Position numbers and translations under genes: made by a program. Source: Spirochaetota bacterium (GTDB taxonomy: Bacteria > Spirochaetota > UBA12135 > COTS27 > JAFLEE01). From it: a stretch of DNA of 64,000 nt. Position 1 is the first letter of the stretch, and the number at the start of each line of letters is the position of its first letter. This document shows positions 1 through 8,300 of this stretch, one piece after another. Location of the stretch: positions 1 through 64,000 of the forward strand of contig JAFLEE010000021.1 of the NCBI GenBank assembly GCA_017302015.1, in the 5' to 3' direction. The notes beneath the pieces are model-generated. The model was not told the DNA's origin. It worked only from the letters and a program-made list of their open reading frames with translations, and searched no databases.

Positions 1-935
1 ACGTCACCTTGGAGCCCTGCGCCCACCATGGCCGCACGCCGCCCTGCACCGGCGCGATCCGCGCGGCGGGGATACGCCGCGTCCACGTGGCCCTCCTCGA
101 TCTGAACCCCGCGGTCGCCGGGAAATCCCGCCAAATCCTCTCCGAGGCGGGGGTCGAGACCGTCTACGATTGCCCCGGGGACCTCCGCCGGGAGGCCTTC
201 CTCCTCAACCGCGATTTCTACCACCGCCAGCGCCATGGACGCCCGCGGGTCACCCTCAAATGGGCCATGACCCTCGACGGGAAAATCGCCGCGCGCACGG
301 GCGATTCCCGTTGGGTTTCCTCAGAGGCTTCCCGGGAACGGGTTCAAGCCCTGCGCCGCCACCACGACGCGGTCCTCGTCGGCGGGCGCACCGCGCTCTT
401 CGACGACCCAGAGCTCACGGTCCGCGTCGAACCCATCCCCCCGACGCAGGCCCTGCGCATCGTCCTCGACCGGCGCGGGCTCACCCCCCCCGGGCATCGT
501 CTCCTCACCGACGCCCATGCGACCCTGTTCGTGGTCGACGGGAAGACGCCCCCCGACTTCACCGCGCGCGTGGCGGCATGCGGAAAGGACGCTTGGGCGA
601 TGGCCGATGCCGACGACCTGGCCACCCTGCTCGCGCGCCTCGCCCGGGAGCGCGAGTTAAACAGTATCCTGGTGGAGGGCGGGAGCACCGTCCACAGCGC
701 CTTTTTGGATGCCGACCTGGCGGACGGGGTGGACATCTTCATCGCCCCGAAGATCCTGGGAGACGGTGCGGGGATCCCGCCCATCCAGCCGGGAATAGCG
801 CGGGAAAAAATGTCCCAAGCGATGTCCATCGGCGAGGGGACCTGGGAGCCGCTCGGCCCCGACATACATTTCTCGGGCGTGGTCCATCCGACGAGCGAAG
901 AAGACCTCTTCCGACGGGTCGACCCTCGAGATTAA
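1..935 (+). CDS. ribD: RibD, bifunctional riboflavin deaminase/reductase (5' end outside window)
   Basis: Second and third steps of riboflavin synthesis: deamination of the diaminopyrimidine made from GTP, then reduction of its ribosyl side chain. The reading frame is open to the window edge and begins inside the deaminase zinc motif; EPCAHHGRTPPC is the PCxxxxxxxxC metal site. The frame can be entered at a TTG at base 9, but that codon lies inside the motif, so the gene is truncated by the window and is not short. The reductase domain follows from about residue 80 of the visible part (VTLKWAMTLDGKIA, then a typical DDPxLTVR). The C-terminus carries the usual LVEGGSTV segment. It ends in TAA at 933-935. 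Identification is by motifs and is firm; operon partners upstream cannot be seen. Confidence 0.95.
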   Translation, partial: VTLEPCAHHGRTPPCTGAIRAAGIRRVHVALLDLNPAVAGKSRQILSEAGVETVYDCPGDLRREAFLLNRDFYHRQRHGRPRVTLKWAMTLDGKIAARTGDSRWVSSEASRERVQALRRHHDAVLVGGRTALFDDPELTVRVEPIPPTQALRIVLDRRGLTPPGHRLLTDAHATLFVVDGKTPPDFTARVAACGKDAWAMADADDLATLLARLARERELNSILVEGGSTVHSAFLDADLADGVDIFIAPKILGDGAGIPPIQPGIAREKMSQAMSIGEGTWEPLGPDIHFSGVVHPTSEEDLFRRVDPRD

Positions 936-1484
936 ACCCCGGCAGCGAGGCGCCACCCTACGGCGTTACGATGCCGGATCACCCATCCAGAAGCGCCGGT
1001 AAGGGTTAGGCGTTTCGTCCGCCACCACGAAGGAATCGGACCCCATGAGCCACGACCTTAAAAAGGCGGGCTTCATCTTCGTCGGTTCAACCCCCTGCGA
1101 CGCTTTCATGTAAGGGTCGGCGCGGTAAAGAACCCCAAGACGGATTGAGTCCGCGACAAGGAACTCAATTTGAAACATCCATGATCATAAGGAGGTCTGC
1201 GGGCTTAGACTCAAGAAATGTCCGTATTAACAGAATTGGATGGATCCCCACCATCTCTTCATCCGCTTCAAAAGACGCAGTCTTTTACTTGGTCCTCGCC
1301 GGTGGAAGCCCTGGGGGGAGGTGGGAGTCCCTGGAGGATTGCCTCAGCGCCAATGTAGAAAACGCAATCGATCAAACGCGCCGGCGCTGCGGCAATCCGG
1401 AAGGGATTCCCACCTCTCCCCGGAAGGCCCCCCCGGCGAGACCAGGGTTTCTTATTTCCTAAGACCGGTCCGCGACGTGCCGGC
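936..1484. other. 550-bp gap, possible decayed prepilin-like gene on the minus strand
   Basis: No intact gene is convincing here. On the minus strand a 70-codon open frame (1178-966) contains MGSDSFVVADE and FWMGDP. Fragments in other minus frames, upstream of it at about 1400-1180, resemble the early part of a prepilin-like protein. The pieces only join if frameshifts are assumed. This looks like a decayed gene, perhaps of the H-x9-DG/prepilin class common in PVC-type bacteria, but the similarity is faint. No promoter or terminator was recognised. Confidence 0.2.
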
Positions 1485-2501
1485 TCACGTCAGCAACCGA
1501 CTCACGCTTTTCCCGAGGTTCATATGGTGGATCACCTTGGCGAAAAGGGGCGCCATGGAGAGTTCGTCGTACCAGGGGTGCTCGGCGATGAAGTCCTTGC
1601 CCCAGAAGACGGCGTCGGTGCCGATGAATTTCTTGAAGAGGCCCTGCTCGAAGGCCTGGTCGAAGAGGCCGGCGGAGTTATTGGAGAAGAAGGGCAGGCT
1701 CACCGAGATATAGATGTCGCGGGCGCCCTTGTCCTTGAGGAGCTTGCAGGCGTTGATGAGCGTGCCGCCGGTGGCGCACATGTCGTCGTTGATGAAGATG
1801 TCCTTCCCCTCGACGTTGCCCACGAGGGTCATGCGGGCGATGGTCGAGGCGCGGCTATAGTCGCGGCTCTTCTCGATGATGGCGAGTTCCTTGCCCAGGG
1901 CCTTGGCGAAGAAGAGGCCGCGCTTGGCGGAGCCGACGTCGGGGGCGACCACCATGAGGTTGGTGGCGTCGACGTGCTTGGCCATCCAGCGGATGAGGGC
2001 GCGCCCGGCGTGGAGGTTCTCCATCTGGGTGCGGTTGAAGAAGCCCTCGATGGCCTCGCTGTGGATGTCGAGGGTGATGACCTTGTTGAACCGGGTGCTC
2101 TCCAGGAGCATGCCGACGATCTTCGCGGTGATGGGCTCGCGGCCCTTCTTCTTGTCCTGGCGGGAATAGGGGAATTGGGGGATGACGGCGGTGATGCGGG
2201 CGGCGTCGGAATAATAGGCCGCCTGGCCGGCGCAGGCCAGCGACATGAGGTTATCGTTGACCGAGGATTTGCCGTGGGGATCGTCCATCAACTGGATGAT
2301 GAAGACGTCCTTTCCCCGCACGCTCTCCTCGATGACGACCTTGCGCTCGCCGTTGGCGAAGGTGGTCTCGGTGCAGGGGGTGAGGGTGAAATTATAGGGG
2401 GAACCATCGGTCCGGATCATGCGATTGATCTCGTGGCAGATGCGGTTGGCGAAACCGATCCCGGAATTGAGCGCCAAAAGAACCATCCGCCCGCTTCGCA
2501 C
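1485..2501 (-). CDS. prs: Ribose-phosphate pyrophosphokinase (PRPP synthetase)
   Basis: Makes PRPP from ribose 5-phosphate and ATP for purine, pyrimidine, NAD, His and Trp synthesis; cytoplasmic. Seen in the sequence: NGERKVVIEESVRGKDVFII near the N-terminus, PQFPYSRQDKK (ATP/catalytic region), ITLDIHSEAIEGFF, VVAPDVGSAKR, and a PRPP loop NDDMCATGGTL, which differs from the usual DDMIDTAGT by Cys-Ala and Gly. At 338 residues it is slightly longer than the usual 310-320. The first Met (2501) and MVLLAL five codons later (2486) are both possible starts. It is divergent from the PBP1A gene, with the two 5' ends about 120 bp apart. The relaxed PRPP loop and insertions such as GFFNRTQMENLHAG suggest a divergent subfamily of Prs, but the function is not in doubt. 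Confidence 0.93.
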   Translation of the reverse strand: MRSGRMVLLALNSGIGFANRICHEINRMIRTDGSPYNFTLTPCTETTFANGERKVVIEESVRGKDVFIIQLMDDPHGKSSVNDNLMSLACAGQAAYYSDAARITAVIPQFPYSRQDKKKGREPITAKIVGMLLESTRFNKVITLDIHSEAIEGFFNRTQMENLHAGRALIRWMAKHVDATNLMVVAPDVGSAKRGLFFAKALGKELAIIEKSRDYSRASTIARMTLVGNVEGKDIFINDDMCATGGTLINACKLLKDKGARDIYISVSLPFFSNNSAGLFDQAFEQGLFKKFIGTDAVFWGKDFIAEHPWYDELSMAPLFAKVIHHMNLGKSVSRLLT

Positions 2502-2617
2502 GTTCGGCCCCCCGCGATTCCGTCACCGGGAAGGTGTCTCCCCGGCGCCGGTTGCCCCCGATTTTAGCATCCGGGGGCAGGAGATCCCGAGGCGCCCCGG
2601 ATGGTAAATTTGGGGGC

Positions 2618-5020
2618 TTGATCCCCAAACCGACCCTGGACGTGCCGCGCGCGCTGGCGAAAACCCGCCTCGTCATCGTCCTCAGCCTCCTCGCATTCGC
2701 CGCGGCCGCGGGCCTCGTCGGCGGCTTCGTCGCCAAAGCGCTCCTCAATCCCGGGGCGGTGGTGCGCCAACTGGAGAATTACGCGCCCCCGGTGCCCACG
2801 CGCATCCTCGACGTGCGCGGGCGGCTCATCGCCTCGTTCTACGCCGAAAAGCGCGAGATCATCCCCTTCCATGAGATCCCCCCCGCCCTCATCCAGGCGA
2901 CGCTGGCCACCGAGGACGAGCATTTCGAGGACCATTACGGGTTCAATCCCTGGCGCATCCTGAAAGCCGCCCTGGTCGACGTGGTCACCCTCAGCAAGGA
3001 GCAGGGCGGGTCGACGATCACCCTCCAACTCTCCAAGGTGCTCTTCCTCGACCACGGCAAGCGCTTTTCCCGGAAGATCGCCGAATTGTGGTACGCCATC
3101 CAGATCGAGCGCCTCTACACCAAAAAAGAGATCCTCTGGTTCTACTTCAACCAGATCAATTACGGCCACGGCTGCTACGGGGTGGAGGCCGCCGCCCAGT
3201 TCTATTTCCGCAAGCACGCCCGCGACCTGGGCACGGCCGAATGCGCGCTTTTGGCGGGCATCCCCAAATCCCCCGTGTATTTCTCCCCCCTGCGCTTCCC
3301 GCGCAACGCCATCGCCCGCCATCGGCTCGTGCTCTCGAACCTGGTGAGGAAGGGCGTGCTCACCCGGTCCGAGGCCATCGCCCTCCACGAGGATTTTTGG
3401 CTCGAGTTCAGTTCCAAGACCCGCGTCGTCAACGCGACGGTCTCCGAACTGGAGAACTCGGAGGCGCCCTACTTCATCGAGTACGTGCGCGACCGCCTCG
3501 AGAAACTCTTCAGCCGCGAGACCCTCTACAAGGGCGGCCTGAGCGTCTACACCACCCTCAACCTCGACCACCAGCGCGCCGCCGAGAAGTTCCTCAAGGA
3601 AAAACTCGAGGAGCAGGACCGGACCCGCAAATGGCACATGCAGCCCATCCGCGAAGCCCTCGACAACGAGGCCTTCGACCAGGTCGAGGTGCACGCCCTG
3701 GCCCTCGGCCTCGCGCTGCCCACCGCCCGCACCCGGCGGCAGAACCGGGTGCGGGACCAGCTCCAGAACGAGGCCCGCGAACCGCTCTCCGCCATGGCCC
3801 TGCTGTTCGGCGCCGACCGGCTGCACCAGGTGCTGCGCGCGGGCGTGGCGGCCGCCGACGCCGACGACAACGAGGACGAGAAGGTCGAGGGCGCCTTCGT
3901 CAGCATCGATCCCTCCACCGGCCACATCACGGCCATGGTCGGGGGCACGCGGTTCCAATACTATAACCAGTTCAACCGCGTGCTCATGGCCCGCCGCCAG
4001 ATCGGTTCGGCCGTGAAGCCCTTCATCTACGCCCCCGCCATTGACAAGAAGCTCATCACCGCGGCGACGCCGCTCTCCGACGCCCCCATCGCCTTCGGCG
4101 GCGTGCGCGCGGGGGAGGACGAGCTCTACGTGCCCAAGAACTACGACGGCGACTACAAGGGGACGATCCCCGTGCGCGAGGCCCTGCGCCGCTCCGTCAA
4201 CACCTGCGCGCTCCTCGTGCTCGACAAGGTCGGCTCCGAGACCGTGCGGGAGTACGCCAAGCGGGTCTTCCGCATCCGCACCGATAAGGACCTCTGGGAG
4301 AAATTCCCCAACGACGTCACCATGGCGCTGGGCACAGGGGCCTTCACCCCCATGGAGATGGCCCAGGCCTTCGGGGTCTTCGCCAACGAGGGGCGCGAGA
4401 TCATCCCCCTCTCCATCCGCAGCGTGGTGGGCCGCGGCGGCGAGGTGATCACCAATTTCGAGAAGGTGGTGGCGCGGGAGAAGCGCGCCGCCCTCTTCTC
4501 CCCGGCCACCGCGTTCCTCATGACCGACATCCTCTCCGGCGTCTTCGACGCGGGCGGCACGGCCAACCGGCGCGAACTCGACGGCTACCGCCTGCGCGAG
4601 GTCTCCTCCGGCAAGACGGGCACCACGGGCAATTGGACCGACGCCTGGTTCGTGGGGTTCCACCGCTACCTCGTGGCCGCGGTGTGGATCGGCTACGACA
4701 GCAATAAGAGCCTGGGCAAGGGCCGCACCGGGGGCGATCTCGCCGCCCCCGTGTGGATCAATTTCATGAAGGAGTGCTTCAACGGGGCCCGACCCGTCGA
4801 ATGGAAGCCCCCCGTCGACCTGGTGAAGGTCCGCGTCAGCCGTCGTAGCGGGAAGCTCGAATCCCCCAATACCGTCGACGGCCACGAGGAATGGTTCCTG
4901 CGGGGCACGGAGCCTTCCGAGTACGACGATTCCTACGGGCGGGAAGTGCGCGAGAAGCAGCATTTCATCGATCTCATCCGCAAGAAGAAGCCCGGGACGG
5001 CCCTGCCGATCCCCCAGTGA
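2618..5020 (+). CDS. Penicillin-binding protein 1A (bifunctional transglycosylase/transpeptidase)
   Basis: Class A PBP that polymerises and cross-links peptidoglycan at the periplasmic face. One N-terminal membrane helix (about residues 10-35) is followed by a GT51 domain with ATEDEHFEDHYGF (catalytic Glu about residue 99) and GGSTITLQLSK. The transpeptidase domain has SxxK in GSAVKPFIY (Ser about 464), SxN in RRSVNTCA and the SGKTGTT box (Lys about 666). About 800 residues is normal for PBP1A. The frame is open back to an ATG at 2534, but that adds about 28 Arg/Gly/Pro-rich residues before the membrane helix. A TTG at 2618 gives a conventional N-terminus, and a GTG at 2642 is also possible. 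It is divergent from prs and followed 17 bp later by the comFB-like gene. Confidence 0.93.
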   Translation: MIPKPTLDVPRALAKTRLVIVLSLLAFAAAAGLVGGFVAKALLNPGAVVRQLENYAPPVPTRILDVRGRLIASFYAEKREIIPFHEIPPALIQATLATEDEHFEDHYGFNPWRILKAALVDVVTLSKEQGGSTITLQLSKVLFLDHGKRFSRKIAELWYAIQIERLYTKKEILWFYFNQINYGHGCYGVEAAAQFYFRKHARDLGTAECALLAGIPKSPVYFSPLRFPRNAIARHRLVLSNLVRKGVLTRSEAIALHEDFWLEFSSKTRVVNATVSELENSEAPYFIEYVRDRLEKLFSRETLYKGGLSVYTTLNLDHQRAAEKFLKEKLEEQDRTRKWHMQPIREALDNEAFDQVEVHALALGLALPTARTRRQNRVRDQLQNEAREPLSAMALLFGADRLHQVLRAGVAAADADDNEDEKVEGAFVSIDPSTGHITAMVGGTRFQYYNQFNRVLMARRQIGSAVKPFIYAPAIDKKLITAATPLSDAPIAFGGVRAGEDELYVPKNYDGDYKGTIPVREALRRSVNTCALLVLDKVGSETVREYAKRVFRIRTDKDLWEKFPNDVTMALGTGAFTPMEMAQAFGVFANEGREIIPLSIRSVVGRGGEVITNFEKVVAREKRAALFSPATAFLMTDILSGVFDAGGTANRRELDGYRLREVSSGKTGTTGNWTDAWFVGFHRYLVAAVWIGYDSNKSLGKGRTGGDLAAPVWINFMKECFNGARPVEWKPPVDLVKVRVSRRSGKLESPNTVDGHEEWFLRGTEPSEYDDSYGREVREKQHFIDLIRKKKPGTALPIPQ

Positions 5021-5037
5021 CACGGGAGCGAACCGCC

Positions 5038-5691
5038 ATGATCCGCAATCTCCGCGAAAACGAGGTCAACACCCTGGTGCGCCTCTATGTCACCCCCGAG
5101 GTCCTCGCGCCCCGGGGCCTGGCCTGGAGCGAGGGCCTGCTCGCCGATATCGCCTGCTTCATGCTCAACCGCATCGGGCCGCGCTACGTCACCAGCGAGC
5201 GCGGGCTCAATTATTTCCAGGCGGAGACCCGCTTCGTGCTCCCCGCCGACCTCCTGGCGCTCCTCTTCGAGGCCCTCGAGAGCCTCCAGCGCGGGAGCCA
5301 GGCCGCCGCGACCGGGGAACACACCGGCGGTTGGTACTGCTTCCCGATCTTCTTCGGCCGGGTGCTCGACGGCGACGGGCTCATCCCCCTCGACGGCGCC
5401 AAGGTCGAATGCCTCGTCGACGGCAAGCACCTCTCCTCGACGATGCGGCCCTTCGACAACCCCTACACGACCCACCACGCCACCCAGGGCGTGTTCTCCT
5501 TCTGGCCCGACCCCGTCGTGGCCGCGTTGGGCGACGGCGAGCGGGCCTTCCACGTGAAACTACACGCCAGCCATCCCGCGCGCAAGACCGAATGGTCCCA
5601 TGTGCACAAACTCGTGTTGAGCCCCCTGGAGGTCGACCCCTGGCAGGGCGGCTCCCAGGAGCGGGTCATCCTCCCCGACGCGCTCCTCTAG
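5038..5691 (+). CDS. ComFB-domain protein
   Basis: The N-terminal ~90 residues match the ComFB (late competence development) family: RNLRENEVNTLV, then DIACFMLNRIGPRYVTSERG, the family's signature. ComFB homologues in cyanobacteria have been reported as cyclic-dinucleotide receptors; whether that holds here is inference. The C-terminal ~120 residues include GAKVECLVDG and a PilZ-like spacing, but I do not recognise a second domain with confidence. The start is ATG 5038, 17 bp after the PBP1A stop, so the two are probably co-transcribed. The stop codon overlaps the stop of convergent thyX: the palindrome CTAG at 5688-5691 gives TAG on both strands. Confidence 0.75.
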   Translation: MIRNLRENEVNTLVRLYVTPEVLAPRGLAWSEGLLADIACFMLNRIGPRYVTSERGLNYFQAETRFVLPADLLALLFEALESLQRGSQAAATGEHTGGWYCFPIFFGRVLDGDGLIPLDGAKVECLVDGKHLSSTMRPFDNPYTTHHATQGVFSFWPDPVVAALGDGERAFHVKLHASHPARKTEWSHVHKLVLSPLEVDPWQGGSQERVILPDALL

Positions 5692-6539
5692 ACCTTGTCG
5701 CGGGGCATCACCGCGCAGGTGGTGCCGTCCCAGCAGGTGGGGTATTGGATGCCCTTGAAGATCCCGGGGAGTTCCTTCTCCATGATCCGGGCGACCTGGA
5801 CGTAGACTTCCCGGATCTGGGGTTCGGCGGCCTCGCCGGCGCGCAGGACGATGGTGTTCCAGATCGCGCGCACGTTGCCCGTCATGCCGAGGATGGCCTC
5901 GGTGCCGATGGGCAGGAGATCGCGGGCCGCGCCCCGGGCGGCCTTGCGGATGAAGGTCTGCTGTTGGCGCGTGGCCATGGTGGCGAGGTGGTCCTTGAAT
6001 TTCTCGCGGATATCGCGGCTGATGAGGGCGTAGGCCTTGGTGTAATTGACGACCGCGAGGCGGAAACAGGCCTCGTAATGCTCCCGGGCCTCGTCGGAGA
6101 GTTGGGCGAGGGGAGGGACGCAGAAGCCGGGATCCCAGGTGCCGTCTTCCTTCTCCCGTTCGAAATCGCAGTAGCGGGTGGAGAGTTGGGAATAGGCCCA
6201 GCCGGCCCGGTGGCGGACCTGCTCGTGGGTGAAGCCGCGCCCCGCGCCCACCACCATGAAATTGAACGAGATATGCTCGGTGACCGACCCGTGGGCGATA
6301 CCCGGGCGATTGAAGCCCAGGAGGTTATTGAGGTAGGTCTCGTTGTCGGGGCTTCCGGCCTTCTGGCCGTAGCTCATATAGCAATTGCGGCCGAAGAGCT
6401 CGATGAGGCGCTGGCCCTCGGGGCTATCGGTTTCGGTGGGCCAGAGCAAGTCGTTGTCGGCGAGGAAGGCGTTAAAGCCCTCTTCTTCGATGCGGGTCTT
6501 GCCCACGAGATAGACCTTGGGTTCACGGAGGATGCGCAT
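5688..6539 (-). CDS. thyX: Flavin-dependent thymidylate synthase ThyX
   Basis: Makes dTMP from dUMP using FAD, NADPH and methylene-tetrahydrofolate. The signature is RHRAGWAYSQLSTRY (RHR at residues 109-111). In classical ThyX the motif is RHRx7S; here eight residues separate RHR from the Ser that precedes TRY, so the loop has one extra residue, as in a divergent subfamily with the form RHRxGxxxSQxSxRY. Other supporting segments are TEHISFNFMVVGAGRGFTHEQVRH and the C-terminal ARDLLPIGTEAILGMTGNVR with the flavin/dUMP-binding Arg. It has 283 residues against 220-260 usual, with extra sequence at the N-terminus. No thyA is seen in the window. On the minus strand a TATGAT sits just upstream of the ATG, implying a very short leader. 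Confidence 0.92.
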   Translation of the reverse strand: MRILREPKVYLVGKTRIEEEGFNAFLADNDLLWPTETDSPEGQRLIELFGRNCYMSYGQKAGSPDNETYLNNLLGFNRPGIAHGSVTEHISFNFMVVGAGRGFTHEQVRHRAGWAYSQLSTRYCDFEREKEDGTWDPGFCVPPLAQLSDEAREHYEACFRLAVVNYTKAYALISRDIREKFKDHLATMATRQQQTFIRKAARGAARDLLPIGTEAILGMTGNVRAIWNTIVLRAGEAAEPQIREVYVQVARIMEKELPGIFKGIQYPTCWDGTTCAVMPRDKV

Positions 6540-6660
6540 GGGAAATCATAGCATCCAACGGTCGGGGTGCTTTTGGCAGTTCGTCGGGGGACTCGAGGGA
6601 AAAACCGCCGAAAAAAAAACGGGGGGCCGGGGAGGGGAATCGACCGATGCTTTGGAGGAT

Positions 6661-7377
6661 ATGGGAAGGAAAATCCCCGCTTTTCTCGCCTTTCTTGCGC
6701 TTTTTTCAGGGGCCCAATCGTACTCGTGGAAAGTCCGCTCGGGCGACTCCTATTATATGGTCGCCCGTCGTCTCGCCGTGAATTATATGGAGTTGGCCAA
6801 ACTCAACGAGAACCGGCCCTTGCAAAGCGGATCCCTCATCCGCTTCCCGGGGGTCAACGAGATGGAGGCCCTGGAGGGGGATTCTTGGGGAACCCTCGCC
6901 GCCGTCCTGCGGGTTTCCGAGCGGGAACTCCGGGCGGCGAACCCCGCGATGGGCGGAGCATTGCGCAAGGGCGACCGCATCCGCCTTCCCGGGGGCGCGC
7001 TCCCCGGCGGGGTGCCCCAGCCCCGCTTCGTCTGGCCCGCCACCGGGACAGTCCGCGCCGGGTTCGGGCCGGTGGACAACATCATGAATTATGGCCTCAC
7101 CTATACCGTCACCCGAAAGGGCGTGGTGGCCGCGGAGGCCGGGGTGGTCGCCTTCAGCGGCGTGCTCCGGGGCCTGGGGCGCACGGTTATGATCGCACAT
7201 GGCGGATCCTTCGTCACCCTCTATGCCGGCCTGGAAGAGACGAAACTCAGCGCGGGCCAGGGGATCGAAAAGGGGAGGCCGGTGGGTAGTTCGGGCAGCT
7301 CGTTTTTTTTCTCCATCTTCACCAGCGGTTCCCCCCAGGACCCCGCACGGCTCCTGGCGGGAGGGAGCGAGCGTTGA
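6661..7377 (+). CDS. Secreted LysM protein with degenerate LytM (M23) domain
   Basis: Probable periplasmic envelope factor. The signal peptide is MGRKIPAFLAFLALFSGAQS. A LysM repeat follows (about residues 23-65, WKVRSGDSYYMVARR), then a weaker second LysM (about 70-110), then an M23-like domain from about 125 (FVWPATGTVRAGFG). The catalytic residues of M23 are missing: the HxGxD site is replaced by NYGLTYTV, and the YxHL His by Ala in TLYAGL. It should therefore be inactive and act like the amidase activators EnvC or NlpD (inference). The start ATG 6661 is preceded by TTTGGAGGAT, a good Shine-Dalgarno; the frame extends further upstream but without signal-peptide character. The stop overlaps the TTG start of the recombinase gene. 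Confidence 0.8.
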   Translation: MGRKIPAFLAFLALFSGAQSYSWKVRSGDSYYMVARRLAVNYMELAKLNENRPLQSGSLIRFPGVNEMEALEGDSWGTLAAVLRVSERELRAANPAMGGALRKGDRIRLPGGALPGGVPQPRFVWPATGTVRAGFGPVDNIMNYGLTYTVTRKGVVAAEAGVVAFSGVLRGLGRTVMIAHGGSFVTLYAGLEETKLSAGQGIEKGRPVGSSGSSFFFSIFTSGSPQDPARLLAGGSER

Positions 7378-8297
7378 CCCTGGAGGCGGCTTTCGAGGAT
7401 TGGCTTCGCCATCTCACCGCGGAGAAGGGCTTATCGACGAAGACGGTGGAGGCCTATACCGCCGACGTGAAGGCCTTCCTCGATTTCGCGGGCCGTGGCG
7501 GGGCGGGATGCGCCGGACTCGATCGGGTGCTCCACGACCGGTACTTTGAGGTATTACCCCCCTGCGCGGGCAGCACGACCGCGCGGCGTCGGTCTTCCCT
7601 CAAATCGTTCCTCGCCTATGGCGAGCAAGAGGGATGGGTGGATCCGCCATTCACCGCGACGCTGGAAACTTGGCATTTTCGCAGCGCGGTCCCCGATTAC
7701 CTCACCGAAGCGGAGGTCCGCCGCATCCTCGAAGGCGCCGCTCGGGAAGACGGGCCCCACGCAGCGCGCGATCGCCTCGCGTTGCGGCTCATGGTGTTCC
7801 TCGGACTGCGCGTCGGGGAAGTCTGCGCCCTGAAGGTGTCGGATGTGGACGGCAGCGAGGCCCTGCTTCGGGTGGAGGGGAAGGGGAGCCGGGTGCGCCT
7901 CATGCCCTTGCCCCCCTGGCTTCGGGATGAGCTCGTCGACTGGGTGCGCCTCGGACGCGGCGTCAGCCGGGGGCCGGCCCTGTTCCCCGCGGCCTCGGGC
8001 GGTTTCCCCACGCGCCAAGAACTCTGGCGCTTCGTGAAGCGTCTCGCCGCCTCGGTGGGCATCCGCCGCCGGGTCCATCCCCATCTCTTTCGCCATAGTT
8101 TCGCCACCCAACTCCTGGGCTCCGGGGCGGGGCTGCGTGCCGTTCAGGATCTCCTGGGCCATGCGGATGTTCGCACCACGGAGCGCTATACCCACGTGGC
8201 CCCCGAGCGCCTGCGCGGGGTTGTGGAAGCCTGCCATCCCCTCCAGGGCGCGGGGGCGCTCCAGACGAGCAAAAAAGCGAGGAATGGGCCATACTAA
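7374..8297 (+). CDS. Tyrosine recombinase, XerC/XerD type
   Basis: Site-specific recombinase, most likely the chromosome-dimer resolution enzyme. The N-terminal SAM-like core-binding domain covers about residues 1-95. The catalytic domain carries all six expected residues: Arg146 in GLRVGEV, Lys170 in VEGKGSR, His237 and Arg240 in HLFRHSFAT, His263 in LLGHADVRTTERYTHV and Tyr272. At 307 residues it matches XerC/D. The TTG start overlaps the preceding stop (TTGA), indicating translational coupling. It sits in a four-gene run (6661-10646) with no mobile-element hallmarks, which favours a housekeeping Xer role over a phage or integron integrase. XerC cannot be told from XerD by eye. Confidence 0.9.
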   Translation: MTLEAAFEDWLRHLTAEKGLSTKTVEAYTADVKAFLDFAGRGGAGCAGLDRVLHDRYFEVLPPCAGSTTARRRSSLKSFLAYGEQEGWVDPPFTATLETWHFRSAVPDYLTEAEVRRILEGAAREDGPHAARDRLALRLMVFLGLRVGEVCALKVSDVDGSEALLRVEGKGSRVRLMPLPPWLRDELVDWVRLGRGVSRGPALFPAASGGFPTRQELWRFVKRLAASVGIRRRVHPHLFRHSFATQLLGSGAGLRAVQDLLGHADVRTTERYTHVAPERLRGVVEACHPLQGAGALQTSKKARNGPY

Positions 8298-8300
8298 GGC

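Noticed and set aside
1524-2567. Long open frame antisense to prs
   Set aside because: Composition is the Gly/Asp/Val/Leu/Glu-rich pattern of a shadow of a high-GC gene; the prs frame has clear motifs.
2564-5023. 819-codon open frame antisense to the PBP1A gene
   Set aside because: No recognisable domain, shadow-type composition, and all PBP motifs lie on the plus strand.
7374-8297. Xer-type recombinase as evidence of an integron or phage
   Set aside because: No att sites, cassette array, transposase or phage gene nearby; it is coupled with housekeeping-type genes.
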